44,897 bases of DNA from Clostridium sp. AF27-2AA (GCF_003478505.1 NZ_QUFI01000025.1:1-44897), one strand, 5' to 3'; shown: positions 1 through 8,635, counted from the stretch's first letter. Notes: generated by a model from the sequence alone, not told the origin. Numbers and translations: made by a program.

Positions 1-32
1 GGCTTCGGACCTATATTGGTATTGCTCTTAAA
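1..32. repeat. Right end of a large hairpin repeat element (truncated by window start)
   Basis: The first 11 bases are the reverse complement of the left terminus of the complete element at 6870-7413 (its type A end). The following bases also resemble the flank of the other copies, including a CTTAAATTTTTA stretch that is also found at 7404-7415. As at metK, the end of the element abuts the 3' end of a minus-strand gene. Only the edge of this copy is visible. Confidence 0.6.
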
Positions 33-38
33 TTTTTA

Positions 39-962
39 TTATGCTGTATGGAACAGTTTTTCTGTCGGTATCTGCACCAGCAGCACCGCTGCAAACACAA
101 GCACGCAACCGAACAGTTCCCGTCCGGAAAGCTTCTGCCCCAGGAGCATCCAGCCTGCCAGGACGGAAAATACAGATTCCAGGCTCAACAGCAGGGAGGC
201 CACAGTCGGATCCACGCCGTTCTGAGCTACGACCTGCAGGGTGTAGCCGACGCCGCAGGACATCACGCCCGCGTACAGGATCGGTGCTGCTGCCGCAATG
301 ACAGCAGACATAGACGGGTGCTCAAAAAGCAGCATCAGCACGCTTGCAATCACACCTGCGGTAAAGAACTGCACGCAGGAAATCACCACACCATCTGCCT
401 TCGGGGAAAAATGGTCGATCACCAGGATATGTACCGAAAATACCACGGAACACATCAGCACCAGCCGGTCTCCTGCTCCGATGGAAAAGGACTCCGTGAT
501 ACATAAGAAATACATGCCCACTGCCGCGATCACCGCGCTGATCCAGATGTTGATGCCGATCTTTTTCTTTAAGAACAGCCCCATAAACGGTACGATAATG
601 ATATAAAGGGTTGTGATAAATCCTGCCTTTCCCACCGTGGTCTGAGCAATGCCAAACTGCTGCAGGCAGCTTGCCAGGCAGAGTATACATCCGCAGCAAA
701 TGCCGCCGATAATACCCATGCGGGTCTGCTCTTTCTTTTCTTTCTCAGACAAGGTCTGCCATGCGCTGTCTTTTCTGCCATGCAGGAAATAAATACACGG
801 AATCAGAACCGCGCCACCAAGAATAAACCTGCAGGTATTAAACGTAAAGGCTCCTACATAATTCAGTCCCTCACTCTGAGCCACAAAGGCCACGCCCCAT
901 ACCAGGGCCGCAAGGAGCAGCATACAGCTGTGCCTTGCCGATTTTTTTGTATTCGCTTCCAC
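39..962 (-). CDS. EamA/DMT-family transporter
   Basis: This 307-residue, highly hydrophobic protein has about ten membrane segments arranged as two EamA repeats (roughly residues 13-150 and 165-300), the layout of drug/metabolite transporter superfamily exporters. It begins with GTG, preceded by GAGGA about 12 bases upstream. The opening segment (ALVWGVAFVAQ) and the end of the second half (LLSLESVFSVLAGWMLLGQ) match the family. The substrate cannot be deduced; family members move amino acids, amines or other metabolites across the cytoplasmic membrane. It lies 71 bases downstream of apbE and ends at the edge of a repeat element. The family assignment is secure, the physiological role is not. 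Confidence 0.9.
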   Translation of the reverse strand: MEANTKKSARHSCMLLLAALVWGVAFVAQSEGLNYVGAFTFNTCRFILGGAVLIPCIYFLHGRKDSAWQTLSEKEKKEQTRMGIIGGICCGCILCLASCLQQFGIAQTTVGKAGFITTLYIIIVPFMGLFLKKKIGINIWISAVIAAVGMYFLCITESFSIGAGDRLVLMCSVVFSVHILVIDHFSPKADGVVISCVQFFTAGVIASVLMLLFEHPSMSAVIAAAAPILYAGVMSCGVGYTLQVVAQNGVDPTVASLLLSLESVFSVLAGWMLLGQKLSGRELFGCVLVFAAVLLVQIPTEKLFHTA

Positions 963-1033
963 TCTCTTTTGTCCTCAACTTTCTACTGCCGTTCAGAAAA
1001 CTCCTGACTGTAACTGCAGCCACTTTTTCATCC

Positions 1034-2080
1034 TCACTGATCTACATAAGCTCCGAAACCACTGCTCTGTGCCTCCGTTCCATCTGGATAGACCCACAGT
1101 GCTTCCACGCCATCCTGCGCTTCCACAAAAGCCATTCCCGTCTCCGGATCCATATTAAAGACCGCTGTGGACAGAGCGTCTGCCCTGGCGCTGTCATTAC
1201 AGAGGATGGTAACAGAATCGTATGTGTTTTCCGGCATCAGGGTATCCTGATCAATGATGTGATGATACCGCACGCCGTCCACCTCATAATACCGCTGATA
1301 TGTCCCGCTGGTAACCAGACAGGTATCGGTAAGCTTTAGTACATGCAGATAAGCCTTCGCCGCGCTGGTATCCGGGTTCTGTACTCCCACACGCCATGGC
1401 TTGCCGTCCGCCTTTGTACCAATGGTTTCCACATTGCCGCCAAGACTCAGGAGTGCCGAGGTCACCCCCGCTTCTTTCAGTTTCTCAGCCAGACATTTCG
1501 TGGCGTAGCCCTTTGCGATAGCTCCGACATCAAGGCTCATGTCCTCATCCGGCAGATAAACTGTGGACGCCTCTTCATCAATCTGCACCTCATCCAGATT
1601 TACATGCTCTGCCGCTCTCTGAAGTTCCTGCTGGCCAGGCACCTGCGCCCGGGATGGATTTTCGATTCCTGCCTCCCGGTAGTCATGCCAGACAGAGAGT
1701 ACACTTCCCATGGCCACATTAATTTTTCCACCTGTTTCCTCATATTCCTGTCTGGAAAACTCCAGAAGCCTGATGATCTCCGGATCTACCGTGACCGGGG
1801 CAATCCCGGCGTTGTCGTTGATGGTTTTAATGTTATTTACACCATCATAATTATCGTAAATATCAAACAACTCATGATATTTCTCCATGGTATCTTCTGC
1901 CAGATGCTTATATTCCGCAAACTGTTCCTCACTCTCCGCGCAGATTGTAATGCTGGTAATGGTATCAAAATAATCCAGATACTGCGCGTCATAGGCAGTC
2001 AGCTTCGCACCGCTTCCGGCACAGCCAGACAGTAAAAATGCGGAAGCCACTGTCAGAAAAATGGCTTTTTTTGTATTCAT
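1034..2080 (-). CDS. apbE: FAD:protein FMN transferase (ApbE family), lipoprotein
   Basis: ApbE enzymes covalently attach FMN from FAD to Thr/Ser of target proteins such as RnfG/NqrC or extracytoplasmic FMN-binding proteins. The 348-residue product has a lipoprotein signal with lipobox LLSGC (Cys20), so it should act outside the membrane. Family motifs are present: LDVGAIAKGYA (near residue 190), SGTYQRYY followed by YHHIID with the expected spacing, and ADALSTAVF with the Asp that helps bind Mg. Length is normal for the family. AGGTG precedes the ATG. No FMN_bind target gene is visible nearby, so the acceptor is unknown. The Gx-transporter and NusG_II genes at 5.9-6.9 kb often accompany ApbE in flavin-based redox loci. 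Confidence 0.93.
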   Translation of the reverse strand: MNTKKAIFLTVASAFLLSGCAGSGAKLTAYDAQYLDYFDTITSITICAESEEQFAEYKHLAEDTMEKYHELFDIYDNYDGVNNIKTINDNAGIAPVTVDPEIIRLLEFSRQEYEETGGKINVAMGSVLSVWHDYREAGIENPSRAQVPGQQELQRAAEHVNLDEVQIDEEASTVYLPDEDMSLDVGAIAKGYATKCLAEKLKEAGVTSALLSLGGNVETIGTKADGKPWRVGVQNPDTSAAKAYLHVLKLTDTCLVTSGTYQRYYEVDGVRYHHIIDQDTLMPENTYDSVTILCNDSARADALSTAVFNMDPETGMAFVEAQDGVEALWVYPDGTEAQSSGFGAYVDQ

Positions 2081-2126
2081 AATTCACCTGTTTCTTTTCC
2101 TGTTTTGCACATACCCGTTAATCATA

Positions 2127-2166
2127 GCACAAAAAAAGAATGTTGGAAACCCAGCATTCTTTTTTC
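2127..2166 (-). terminator. Rho-independent terminator after acetolactate synthase
   Basis: An inverted repeat AAAGAATGCTGG / CCAACATTCTTT with a short loop is followed by a T run on the minus strand. It lies just past the acetolactate synthase stop and before apbE. The flanking A and T runs make it plausibly functional in both directions. Confidence 0.85.
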
Positions 2167-2188
2167 GTTATACCGCGATAACCCGCTT

Positions 2189-3862
2189 TTACAGTTTTTC
2201 CATCAGTTCCTTCAGATGCGCTGTCAGCTTTGTATTCTCTGCATAATCTACCGGACAGTCAATGATGACCGGCACGTTCTGCTCAAACGCCTTTTTCAGC
2301 GTTGGCACCAGATCTTCCGCTTTCGTGATGCGGTAACCGATGGCCCCCATGCTTTCCGCAAACTTCACAAAATCCGGATTTGTGAAATCTACACAGCAGC
2401 TCTTTCCGTACTGATCCATCTGCTTCCACTTGATCAGTCCATAACTGGAATCGTTAAAGACCAGCGTAACAAATGGCGTTTTTGCCCGCAGCGCCGTCTC
2501 AAATTCCTGACAGTTCATCATAAATCCGCCATCTCCGCACACTGCCAAAATCTTCTTTTCCGGATGAACCAGTTTCGCGCCGATAGCTCCCGGCACGGAG
2601 ATTCCCATGGTTGCGAAACCATTGGAAATGATGCAGGTATTCGGCTCATAGCAGTTATAATGACGCGCGATCCACATCTTGTGGGCACCTACATCCGAAA
2701 TCACAATGTCTTCCCGTCCCATGACCTTGCGCACATCGTTTAAGATCCGCTGTGGCTTCATAGGAAAGGAAGCATCGGATGCGTAAGACTCATGCTCTGC
2801 CACCATCATTTTCTTAAGTTCCAGGGCCCGCTCCGGCTCCTGGCGTCTGGAGGTTCTTCTTCCGATCTGTACCAGGGCATCGGCGATGTCACCCACCACT
2901 TCTACCTCTGGCTGATACAGCTTATTAATGTGGGCCGGGCGCATATCCACATGGACAATATCAATTTTTCCCTCCGGATTCCACTTGGCCGGCGCATACT
3001 CCACAATATCATAACCTACCGCAATCACCAGATCAGCCTCTTCCATAATCTTATTCTGGTAATCCTTCTGCGGGATGCCGATGGTCCACATGGAATACGG
3101 ATTATCAAACGGGATTACGCCTTTTGCCATCATCGTATTGATCACCGGAATCTTCAGCTTGGTGGCAAACTCTGTCAGTTCCTTTGCGGCATGGCCCCGC
3201 ACTACGCCGCTTCCTGCCAGAATAACCGGATTCTTTGCCTGGAAAATCATGCCTGCCGCATCCTGCACGGTGTCAAGCTCCGCATACTCCTTCGGCGCGA
3301 TTTTCTTTCGCAGCGGCTTTTCTCCCTCTGAAACCGGCATTTTCGCCACATTTACCGGCATATCAATGTGTGTGGCTCCCGGCTTCTCACTCTCTGCGTA
3401 TTTGAATGCCAGACGCACGATCTCACCTACCGTATCCGGACGCACCACCATCTTGGTCCGTTTTGTAATCGGTTCAAACATCTTGGTCAGATCCAGAAAC
3501 TGATGTCCGGTAATATGCATCCGCTCGGTTCCCACCTGTCCGGTAATTGCTACCAGCGGTGCTCCATCACTGTCCGCGTCCGCTACACCGGTTACCAGAT
3601 TGGTTGCGCCAGGGCCAAGTGTTGCCAGGCACACACCTGCCTTTCCAGTCAGTCTTCCATATACATCGGCCATAAAAGCAGCGCCCTGCTCATGCCGCGT
3701 AGTGATAAATTTGATAGGGGACCTGTCAATGGCATTCATAACCGCCAGATTCTCTTCTCCCGGGATTCCAAATATGTATTCCACGCCCTCTTCCTGCAGA
3801 CATTCCACCAGTAAATCTGCCGCGTTTCTCTGCTTTATTTCTTCTTTCTGCTGTTTTTCCAT
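2189..3862 (-). CDS. alsS: Acetolactate synthase, catabolic (AlsS-like) type
   Basis: This ThDP enzyme condenses two pyruvates to 2-acetolactate and CO2. The start at 3862 is chosen because GGAGG lies 8 bases before MEKQQKEE; an upstream in-frame ATG at 3892 has no comparable site. The 557-residue product shows the N-terminal ThDP motif with the catalytic Glu (RHEQGAAFMADVYGR), LGPGATNL, and the C-terminal cofactor motif GDGGFMMN ending in NDSSYGL. No ilvN regulatory subunit or other ilv gene is adjacent, and the gene is monocistronic with its own promoter and terminator. That favours the catabolic AlsS type over IlvB, and fits overflow of pyruvate to acetoin or diacetyl. No acetolactate decarboxylase gene is in view, so a biosynthetic role remains possible. 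Confidence 0.85.
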   Translation of the reverse strand: MEKQQKEEIKQRNAADLLVECLQEEGVEYIFGIPGEENLAVMNAIDRSPIKFITTRHEQGAAFMADVYGRLTGKAGVCLATLGPGATNLVTGVADADSDGAPLVAITGQVGTERMHITGHQFLDLTKMFEPITKRTKMVVRPDTVGEIVRLAFKYAESEKPGATHIDMPVNVAKMPVSEGEKPLRKKIAPKEYAELDTVQDAAGMIFQAKNPVILAGSGVVRGHAAKELTEFATKLKIPVINTMMAKGVIPFDNPYSMWTIGIPQKDYQNKIMEEADLVIAVGYDIVEYAPAKWNPEGKIDIVHVDMRPAHINKLYQPEVEVVGDIADALVQIGRRTSRRQEPERALELKKMMVAEHESYASDASFPMKPQRILNDVRKVMGREDIVISDVGAHKMWIARHYNCYEPNTCIISNGFATMGISVPGAIGAKLVHPEKKILAVCGDGGFMMNCQEFETALRAKTPFVTLVFNDSSYGLIKWKQMDQYGKSCCVDFTNPDFVKFAESMGAIGYRITKAEDLVPTLKKAFEQNVPVIIDCPVDYAENTKLTAHLKELMEKL

Positions 3863-3971
3863 GATGACATCCTCCTGTTCGTTCACCTGCACATGCTTCT
3901 ATCTGTCCTCTCGTGCCGGCATCCGCATTCTGGCATTGTCTGAATCAAGTTCTCTGCCTTTATGATTCTGT

Positions 3972-4000
3972 AATATAATCCTACTTTTTCACAATTACAA
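3972..4000 (-). promoter_or_regulatory. Sigma-A-type promoter of acetolactate synthase
   Basis: On the minus strand TTGTAA (3995-4000) is separated by 17 bp from TATATT (3972-3977), giving a leader of about 100 nt before the start codon. The surrounding AT-rich stretch repeats ATTACAAT/ATTGTAAT-like words (3992-4045), which could bind a regulator. Confidence 0.6.
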
Positions 4001-4084
4001 TCACCATTTTTATTACTCACCTCACAATCATTTTATTGTAATCGCCGCATTTTTTCACTTTTGAAAGTAATTTTCGAACAAAAT

Positions 4085-4137
4085 AAAGTGACGGTCCTCT
4101 GCCCGGAAAAAATCAAGCAGAAAAACCGTCACTTTCA
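4085..4137 (-). terminator. Terminator after galT
   Basis: The minus strand carries AAAGTGACGGT and, about 30 bases later, its exact complement ACCGTCACTTT followed by ATTTTGTT. The long hairpin with T-rich tail sits directly after the galT stop codon. Confidence 0.75.
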
Positions 4138-4159
4138 AAGAATCTGGCATTTTATATTT

Positions 4160-5668
4160 TTACTTTTTTACAAATCCGACGGAAGTCAGGAAGCGGCCAA
4201 ATGCTTCCCGGCCCTCTGGTGTGCACTTGTATACACCCGCATCCTCCAGAACACGGGCAAATACCTTTCCGACCTCTTCTTTTAGGATGCCATCCACATT
4301 TTCCTTCGTGATGGATGCGTAATGATGCTTAAACTCATCTACCCAGTCCGCATGCTTTGCGAGCATCTCATCCGCACGGATGTCTTTTCCTTCCACAATC
4401 GCATCAGCCAGCTTTGACAGCTCATCCTTTAAGCGGGACGGAAGCACAGCAAGACCCATAACTTCAATCAGGCCAATGTTTTCTTTCTTAATATGATGCA
4501 GTTCCTGATGTGGATGATAGACCCCAAGCGGGAACTCTTCTGTGGTAATGTTATTGCGCAGCACCAGATCCAGCTCATAGCAGGCTCCATTTTTACGCGC
4601 GATCGGCGTAATGGTGTTGTGCGGCTCTCCATCTGTCTCCGCATAGATGAAAGCTGCCTCATCCGTATAACTGCGCCATGCAGTCAGCACCTTCTCGCCC
4701 AGGTCAATCAGGCGGTCCGAATTTTCACCGCGCAGACGTAACACCGACATCGGCCAGTGAACAATGCCTGCTTCCACGTCTTCAAAGCCCGGCATGGTAA
4801 ATTTCTGCTCCATTTCAGCCTTCGCCATGGCAAAGGTATAGTGACCGCCCTGGAAATGGTCATGGCTTAAGATAGAACCGCCCACGATCGGCAGATCCGC
4901 ATTAGACCCAAGGAAATAGTGCGGGAACTGTTTTACAAAATCAAACAGCTTCACAAAAGCGGAGCGGTCGATTTTCATCGGTGTATGCTGTCCGTTGAAG
5001 ACGATGCAGTGCTCATTATAATATACATACGGAGAATACTGGAAGCCCCAGCGACTCTCATTCACCGTAATGCGGATAATGCGGTGGTTGTTTCTTGCCG
5101 GATGGTTCAGGCGGCCTGCATAGCCTTCATTCTCCATACAGAGCAGGCATTTGGGGTATCCGCTCTGCTTTGCCAGCTTCGCTGCCGCAATGGCCTTTGG
5201 ATCCTTCTCCGGCTTAGATAAGTTGATGGTGATATCCAGATCTCCGTAAGGTGTACTGGTCACCCACTTCTGATCCTTGCATACCCGGTATCTGCGAATG
5301 TAATCGGAATCCTGGCTCAGTTTGTAGAAATAGCTGGTAGCAGCCTCCGGACCGCCCTCCTGATAACGGGTCCAGAAAACATGCTCGACCTCAGACGGCC
5401 GCGGCATCAGGCAGTTCATCAGCTTCGCATCGAACAGATCACGATAGGCAATGCTGTTTTCAATAATGCCCTGCTCACAGGCATAATCCAGAAGCTCTTT
5501 TAAAATATCTTCCAGATTTCCAGTTCCCACCGTATCCTGCGGCTCCTCATACTCTTCCAGTTTTAATGCCTCCAGAATCTGATTCGTTGCGTAAATACGG
5601 TCCGTCTCTGTGATCAGCCCTGTTTCCAGGCCATACTGCACCAGTTTCTTGATTGCTGTGTAAACCAT
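4160..5668 (-). CDS. galT: UTP/UDP-glucose-hexose-1-phosphate uridylyltransferase, class II GalT
   Basis: GalT exchanges UMP between UDP-glucose and galactose-1-phosphate in the Leloir pathway. The start at 5668 (MVYTAIKKLVQ) has GGAGG 6 bases upstream, giving 502 residues, typical of the long Gram-positive class II enzymes. The active-site segment is visible as HDHFQGGHYTF, which differs from the HPH motif of class I. The gene is alone: no galK, galE or transporter is adjacent, so galactose metabolism must be completed elsewhere. It has its own upstream region with a duplicated 10-bp word and its own terminator. Confidence 0.95.
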   Translation of the reverse strand: MVYTAIKKLVQYGLETGLITETDRIYATNQILEALKLEEYEEPQDTVGTGNLEDILKELLDYACEQGIIENSIAYRDLFDAKLMNCLMPRPSEVEHVFWTRYQEGGPEAATSYFYKLSQDSDYIRRYRVCKDQKWVTSTPYGDLDITINLSKPEKDPKAIAAAKLAKQSGYPKCLLCMENEGYAGRLNHPARNNHRIIRITVNESRWGFQYSPYVYYNEHCIVFNGQHTPMKIDRSAFVKLFDFVKQFPHYFLGSNADLPIVGGSILSHDHFQGGHYTFAMAKAEMEQKFTMPGFEDVEAGIVHWPMSVLRLRGENSDRLIDLGEKVLTAWRSYTDEAAFIYAETDGEPHNTITPIARKNGACYELDLVLRNNITTEEFPLGVYHPHQELHHIKKENIGLIEVMGLAVLPSRLKDELSKLADAIVEGKDIRADEMLAKHADWVDEFKHHYASITKENVDGILKEEVGKVFARVLEDAGVYKCTPEGREAFGRFLTSVGFVKK

Positions 5669-5771
5669 AAACATCCTCCCCGTTCCCCATGTTTTCTGTG
5701 TTTTCATAAACATTTTCGCTGCCATCCCCACATGTTTTTACATGCTTCTGGTTCCCGCAGCTTCTGTTTTC

Positions 5772-5805
5772 AGTATAGTAGCTTTCCATAGAAAATTCCA
5801 TAGAA
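5772..5805 (-). promoter_or_regulatory. galT upstream region: -10 box and duplicated 10-bp word
   Basis: A minus-strand TATACT (5772-5777) is a likely -10 box. Just upstream TTCTATGGAA occurs twice with a 12-bp period (5784-5793 and 5796-5805), covering the place where the -35 box should be. No good -35 hexamer is seen. This arrangement fits operator half-sites for a sugar-responsive regulator, but that is inference. Confidence 0.4.
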
Positions 5806-5859
5806 TAATCTTTGCCATATCTACAAATTTTTGCGGGACTACCGCCAGGTATCGGTCCA

Positions 5860-6405
5860 CTACCGGCGCAGTCCCCGGATGACCGGCGCGATTCGCTCAG
5901 TCACCAGGCCGCCCAGCAGGCCAATGACTCCGCCCGTAATCACTCCAGCTATCAGAAGCACCGGCAGATAAGAAAACACCCCCGCAGTACCTGTAATCCA
6001 GGCCGCCATAGAAAGCTGGCCGATATTGTGGAACACACCACCTAAAATACTGACTCCGGTCTTCTCAAACCAGTCCATCCGTTTCATAAGCGCCATGACC
6101 GCAAGGCTTAAAGCACCTCCTGCCAGCGCGTACAGCATACTGCCCGGATTGCTGAAGGTAAAGCCCACCATCACAATGCGAACAAGCCCGACTATCATGG
6201 TTCCGGCTGCTCCCACCGTGTAGAGCCCTACCACATTCACCAGATTCGCAAGTCCCAGCTTAATACCCGGAACCGGAACAGGAAGCGGAATCAGCGCCTC
6301 TACGTAACTGAATATAAAAGCCAGAGCGATTAAAAGACCATACTGCGCAATTTTCCCGGCACTGCTGCGTCCATTGCCGTTCTGGCTGTTTTCCCTTTCT
6401 CTCAA
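5860..6405 (-). CDS. Gx transporter family membrane protein (heptaprenyl diphosphate synthase component I-like)
   Basis: A small integral membrane protein of about 181 residues with five or six hydrophobic segments. It matches the family annotated as Gx transporter or Hpre_diP_synt_I, with sequences such as IPLPVPVPGIKLGLANLVNV and GGALSLAVMALMKR. The family resembles ECF substrate-binding components and is often linked to NusG_II, ApbE and polyprenyl synthase genes. A TTG at 6405 has GGGGAG 8 bases upstream and is the preferred start; an ATG at 6423 would overlap that site. The gene diverges from the NusG_II gene across a short shared promoter region. The transported substrate is not known. 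Confidence 0.8.
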   Translation of the reverse strand: MRERENSQNGNGRSSAGKIAQYGLLIALAFIFSYVEALIPLPVPVPGIKLGLANLVNVVGLYTVGAAGTMIVGLVRIVMVGFTFSNPGSMLYALAGGALSLAVMALMKRMDWFEKTGVSILGGVFHNIGQLSMAAWITGTAGVFSYLPVLLIAGVITGGVIGLLGGLVTERIAPVIRGLRR

Positions 6406-6512
6406 TTTGACATCTCCCCGCATCTATGCTATAGTTTCGATGCTGTTCACACGTTGTACAGACAGCAATCTTATTATAACATCAACCCCATATTTTAGAA
6501 AGAGGTGCTTCC

Positions 6513-6863
6513 ATGACAAAAAAGAAGCGGGAAGTGATTTTGATTCTGGTTCTTCTGCTGGCAGCAGCCGCGGGATTTCTGGTCAACCAGACTATGCATA
6601 AAAAACCGGCCGCACAGGTAGAAATCACAGTAGACGGAAAACTTGTCCAGACCCTGGACTTAAACAAAAATGCCGATCTCATCATAGACGGCGTAAACGG
6701 CGGCACTAACCATCTGATCATTCAGGACGGCACAGCATGGATCAGCGAAGCCTCCTGTCCCGACAAAGTATGCGTGCACCAGGGAAAGGTTTCCTTAAAC
6801 GGAGAGCTCATCGTCTGCCTCCCCAACCGCGTAATCGCCAAAATTGTGGCACCAGAACCATAA
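6513..6863 (+). CDS. NusG domain II-containing protein
   Basis: A 116-residue protein with one N-terminal membrane anchor (about residues 7-25) and an extracytoplasmic NusG_II-type beta domain. The family signature CPDKVCVHQGKV followed by IVCLPNRVIAKIV is present, including the paired cysteines. It is not the transcription factor NusG. Such proteins are small, exported, and often encoded beside Gx transporters, as here on the opposite strand. AGAGGTG lies just before the ATG. The biochemical role is uncharacterised; a link to flavin or quinone redox has been suggested only by gene neighbourhood. Confidence 0.88.
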   Translation: MTKKKREVILILVLLLAAAAGFLVNQTMHKKPAAQVEITVDGKLVQTLDLNKNADLIIDGVNGGTNHLIIQDGTAWISEASCPDKVCVHQGKVSLNGELIVCLPNRVIAKIVAPEP

Positions 6864-6897
6864 TATAACAATTTAAAAGCAATAGCAATAAAGGTCC

Positions 6898-7077
6898 GAA
6901 GCCGGTAATCCCGGCATACCGCTGCGCAAAATATGGGTATTGTATTCGGACGATGCAGCTGACAGATGTTTGCGGATAGTCAGACAAGATGTCTGCCTCC
7001 CTCAAACAACAGTCGCTGCATAGCCGGACACGTATATCCATATTTATGCTCCGCGGAATGCCGGGATAACCGGCTTC
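6898..7077. repeat. Hairpin A of the composite element
   Basis: The two arms (about 80 bases each) are complementary nearly to the tip, starting GAAGCCGG at the left and ending CCGGCTTC at the right. A small internal hairpin (CAGACAAGATGTCTG) lies near the loop. The inner arms match hairpin B, whereas the outer stem sequence is different but still self-complementary. Confidence 0.88.
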
Positions 7078-7111
7078 TACTGTATTGGCCCCGCTATGAG
7101 AGAAATAAAAT

Positions 7112-7172
7112 CAGCCAGAACGGTATGGATAAAAGCCATGATTTCCAGCTTTTACCAGTACCATTCTGGCTG
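7112..7172. terminator. Central terminator-like hairpin of the composite element
   Basis: CAGCCAGAACGG and CCATTCTGGCTG, extended by TAAAAGC/GCTTTTA, form a roughly 25-bp stem, followed by TGTTTTTTATT on the plus strand and a T-rich tail on the other strand. It could end transcripts from both the NusG_II gene (plus) and metK (minus). Confidence 0.7.
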
Positions 7173-7205
7173 TGTTTTTTATTACCGTAGAATAGCAGGA
7201 AAGCA

Positions 7206-7386
7206 GAAGCAGGCCGGGGCGGTAGCCCGCGTAGCATAAATAAAAGTGCAATGTGTCCGGCTATGTGGCGACTGACGTTTTCGGGAGGCGGACGGTCAGT
7301 CCGACTATCCGTAAACGGCTGTCAGCCACATCGTCCGAACACAGCACTTCTATTTTGCGCAGCGGGCTACCGCCCCGGCCTGCTTC
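7206..7386. repeat. Hairpin B of the composite element
   Basis: The outermost 25 bases of each arm (7206-7230 and 7362-7386) are perfect reverse complements, and pairing continues with few breaks toward a small inner hairpin with arms CGGAC/GTCCG. Its reverse complement aligns with hairpin A, so A and B are two inverted copies of one family. Confidence 0.88.
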
Positions 7387-7413
7387 GGACCTTTCGTAAT
7401 TATTCTTAAATTT

Positions 7414-8601
7414 TTAGAGATATGACTTGAGTGCTTCTACTTTGTCAAGCTTCTCCCATGGCAGTTCTACGTCGGTGCGTCCGAAGTGGCCGTATGCTGC
7501 GGTCTGCTTGTAGATCGGACGGCGCAGGTCAAGCATCTTGATGATGCCAGCCGGTCTTAAGTCGAAGTTTTCACGGATCATCTCAACCAGCTTCTCGTTG
7601 GAAAGCTTTCCGGTTCCGAAGGTGTCTACCATGATGGAAGTCGGATGTGCTACGCCGATTGCGTAGGAAAGCTGAATCTCACACTTGTCAGCCAGTCCTG
7701 CTGCAACGATATTCTTTGCAACGTAACGTGCTGCGTAAGCTGCGGAACGGTCAACCTTGGTGCAGTCCTTACCGGAGAATGCTCCGCCGCCGTGACGAGC
7801 GTAACCGCCGTAGGTGTCTACGATAATCTTACGTCCGGTCAGGCCGCTGTCACCGTGCGGTCCGCCGATTACGAAACGTCCGGTCGGATTGATGAAGAAC
7901 TTGGTCTCTGCGTCAACCATCTCTGCCGGAAGGATCTCATCGAATACATACTTCTTGATGTCTGCGTGAATCTGCTCCTGGGTTACTTCCTCATCGTGCT
8001 GGGTAGAAAGAACGACTGCATCCAGACGCTTCGGCTTGCCGTTCTCATCATACTCTACGGTAACCTGAGTCTTTCCATCCGGACGAAGATAACGAAGTGT
8101 GCCATCCTTACGGACCCTGGTGAGCTGACGTGCCAGCTTGTGTGCCAGCGCAATCGGGTACGGCATGTACTCCTCGGTTTCATTGGTTGCGAAACCGAAC
8201 ATCATACCCTGGTCACCTGCGCCGATAGCGTCCAGTGCGTCATCGTCCATAGTGTTCTCTTTTTTCTCCAGCGCTGTATCTACGCCAAGGGCAATATCCT
8301 TGGACTGCTCGTCCAGAGCTACGATTACGCCGCAGGTATCGCAGTCAAAACCATATTTCGCGCGGTCATAGCCAATCTCACGTACGGTCTCGCGCACGAT
8401 TTTCTGAATATCTACATAGGCATTGGTGGTGATCTCACCCATAACCATAACCAGGCCGGTGGTGGTGCAGGTCTCGCATGCAACGCGGCTCATCGGGTCT
8501 TTTTCCATCAGCGCATCCAGGATCGCGTCAGAAATTGCGTCGCACATCTTATCCGGATGTCCCTCAGTAACGGACTCGGAAGTAAACAGTAACTTTTCCA
8601 T
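7414..8601 (-). CDS. metK: S-adenosylmethionine synthetase
   Basis: MetK makes S-adenosylmethionine, phosphate and diphosphate from ATP and methionine. The 395-residue product has the standard signatures: [17 protein letters not shown] near the N terminus, [23 protein letters not shown] and GGGAFSGKD. The start at 8601 ([10 protein letters not shown]) has AAGGAGG 7 bases upstream; a longer reading to 8682 would run into the riboswitch terminator. The gene is expressed from a promoter at 8864-8892 through a SAM-I riboswitch, so it is feedback-controlled by its own product. Its 3' end abuts the composite repeat element. Confidence 0.98.
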   Translation of the reverse strand: MEKLLFTSESVTEGHPDKMCDAISDAILDALMEKDPMSRVACETCTTTGLVMVMGEITTNAYVDIQKIVRETVREIGYDRAKYGFDCDTCGVIVALDEQSKDIALGVDTALEKKENTMDDDALDAIGAGDQGMMFGFATNETEEYMPYPIALAHKLARQLTRVRKDGTLRYLRPDGKTQVTVEYDENGKPKRLDAVVLSTQHDEEVTQEQIHADIKKYVFDEILPAEMVDAETKFFINPTGRFVIGGPHGDSGLTGRKIIVDTYGGYARHGGGAFSGKDCTKVDRSAAYAARYVAKNIVAAGLADKCEIQLSYAIGVAHPTSIMVDTFGTGKLSNEKLVEMIRENFDLRPAGIIKMLDLRRPIYKQTAAYGHFGRTDVELPWEKLDKVEALKSYL

Positions 8602-8635
8602 GAAAATCCTCCTTAGAATAATAGTAAAATGAAAC

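Larger units (their letters stand above)
6870..7413. repeat. Complete copy of a large composite hairpin element
   Basis: The element is bounded by GGTCCGAAGC (from 6893) and its complement GCTTCGGACC (to 7391), with AT-rich flanks that also match in inverted orientation. It contains hairpin A (6898-7077), a terminator-like hairpin (7112-7172) and hairpin B (7206-7386). An inverted second copy begins at about 44520 and a third copy ends at base 11. It fills the whole interval between the NusG_II gene and metK. No credible gene is inside it. Its size and composite structure exceed those of ordinary REP sequences. Confidence 0.9.

Noticed and set aside
6808..7190. Short open frames within the repeat element (6808-7041 minus, 6966-7190 plus)
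   Set aside because: They fall in the hairpin arms and terminator, lack ribosome-binding sites, and are not kept open in the second copy; the structure explains the sequence better.
6870..7413. Interpretation of the repeat as a CRISPR array
   Set aside because: There are no evenly spaced direct repeats with unique spacers and no cas genes; the repeats are inverted and form hairpins.
7645..8592. Open frame of 315 codons on the plus strand opposite metK
   Set aside because: It is exactly antisense to the conserved metK frame, has no ribosome-binding site, and its protein has no recognisable features; long antisense frames are common opposite constrained genes.
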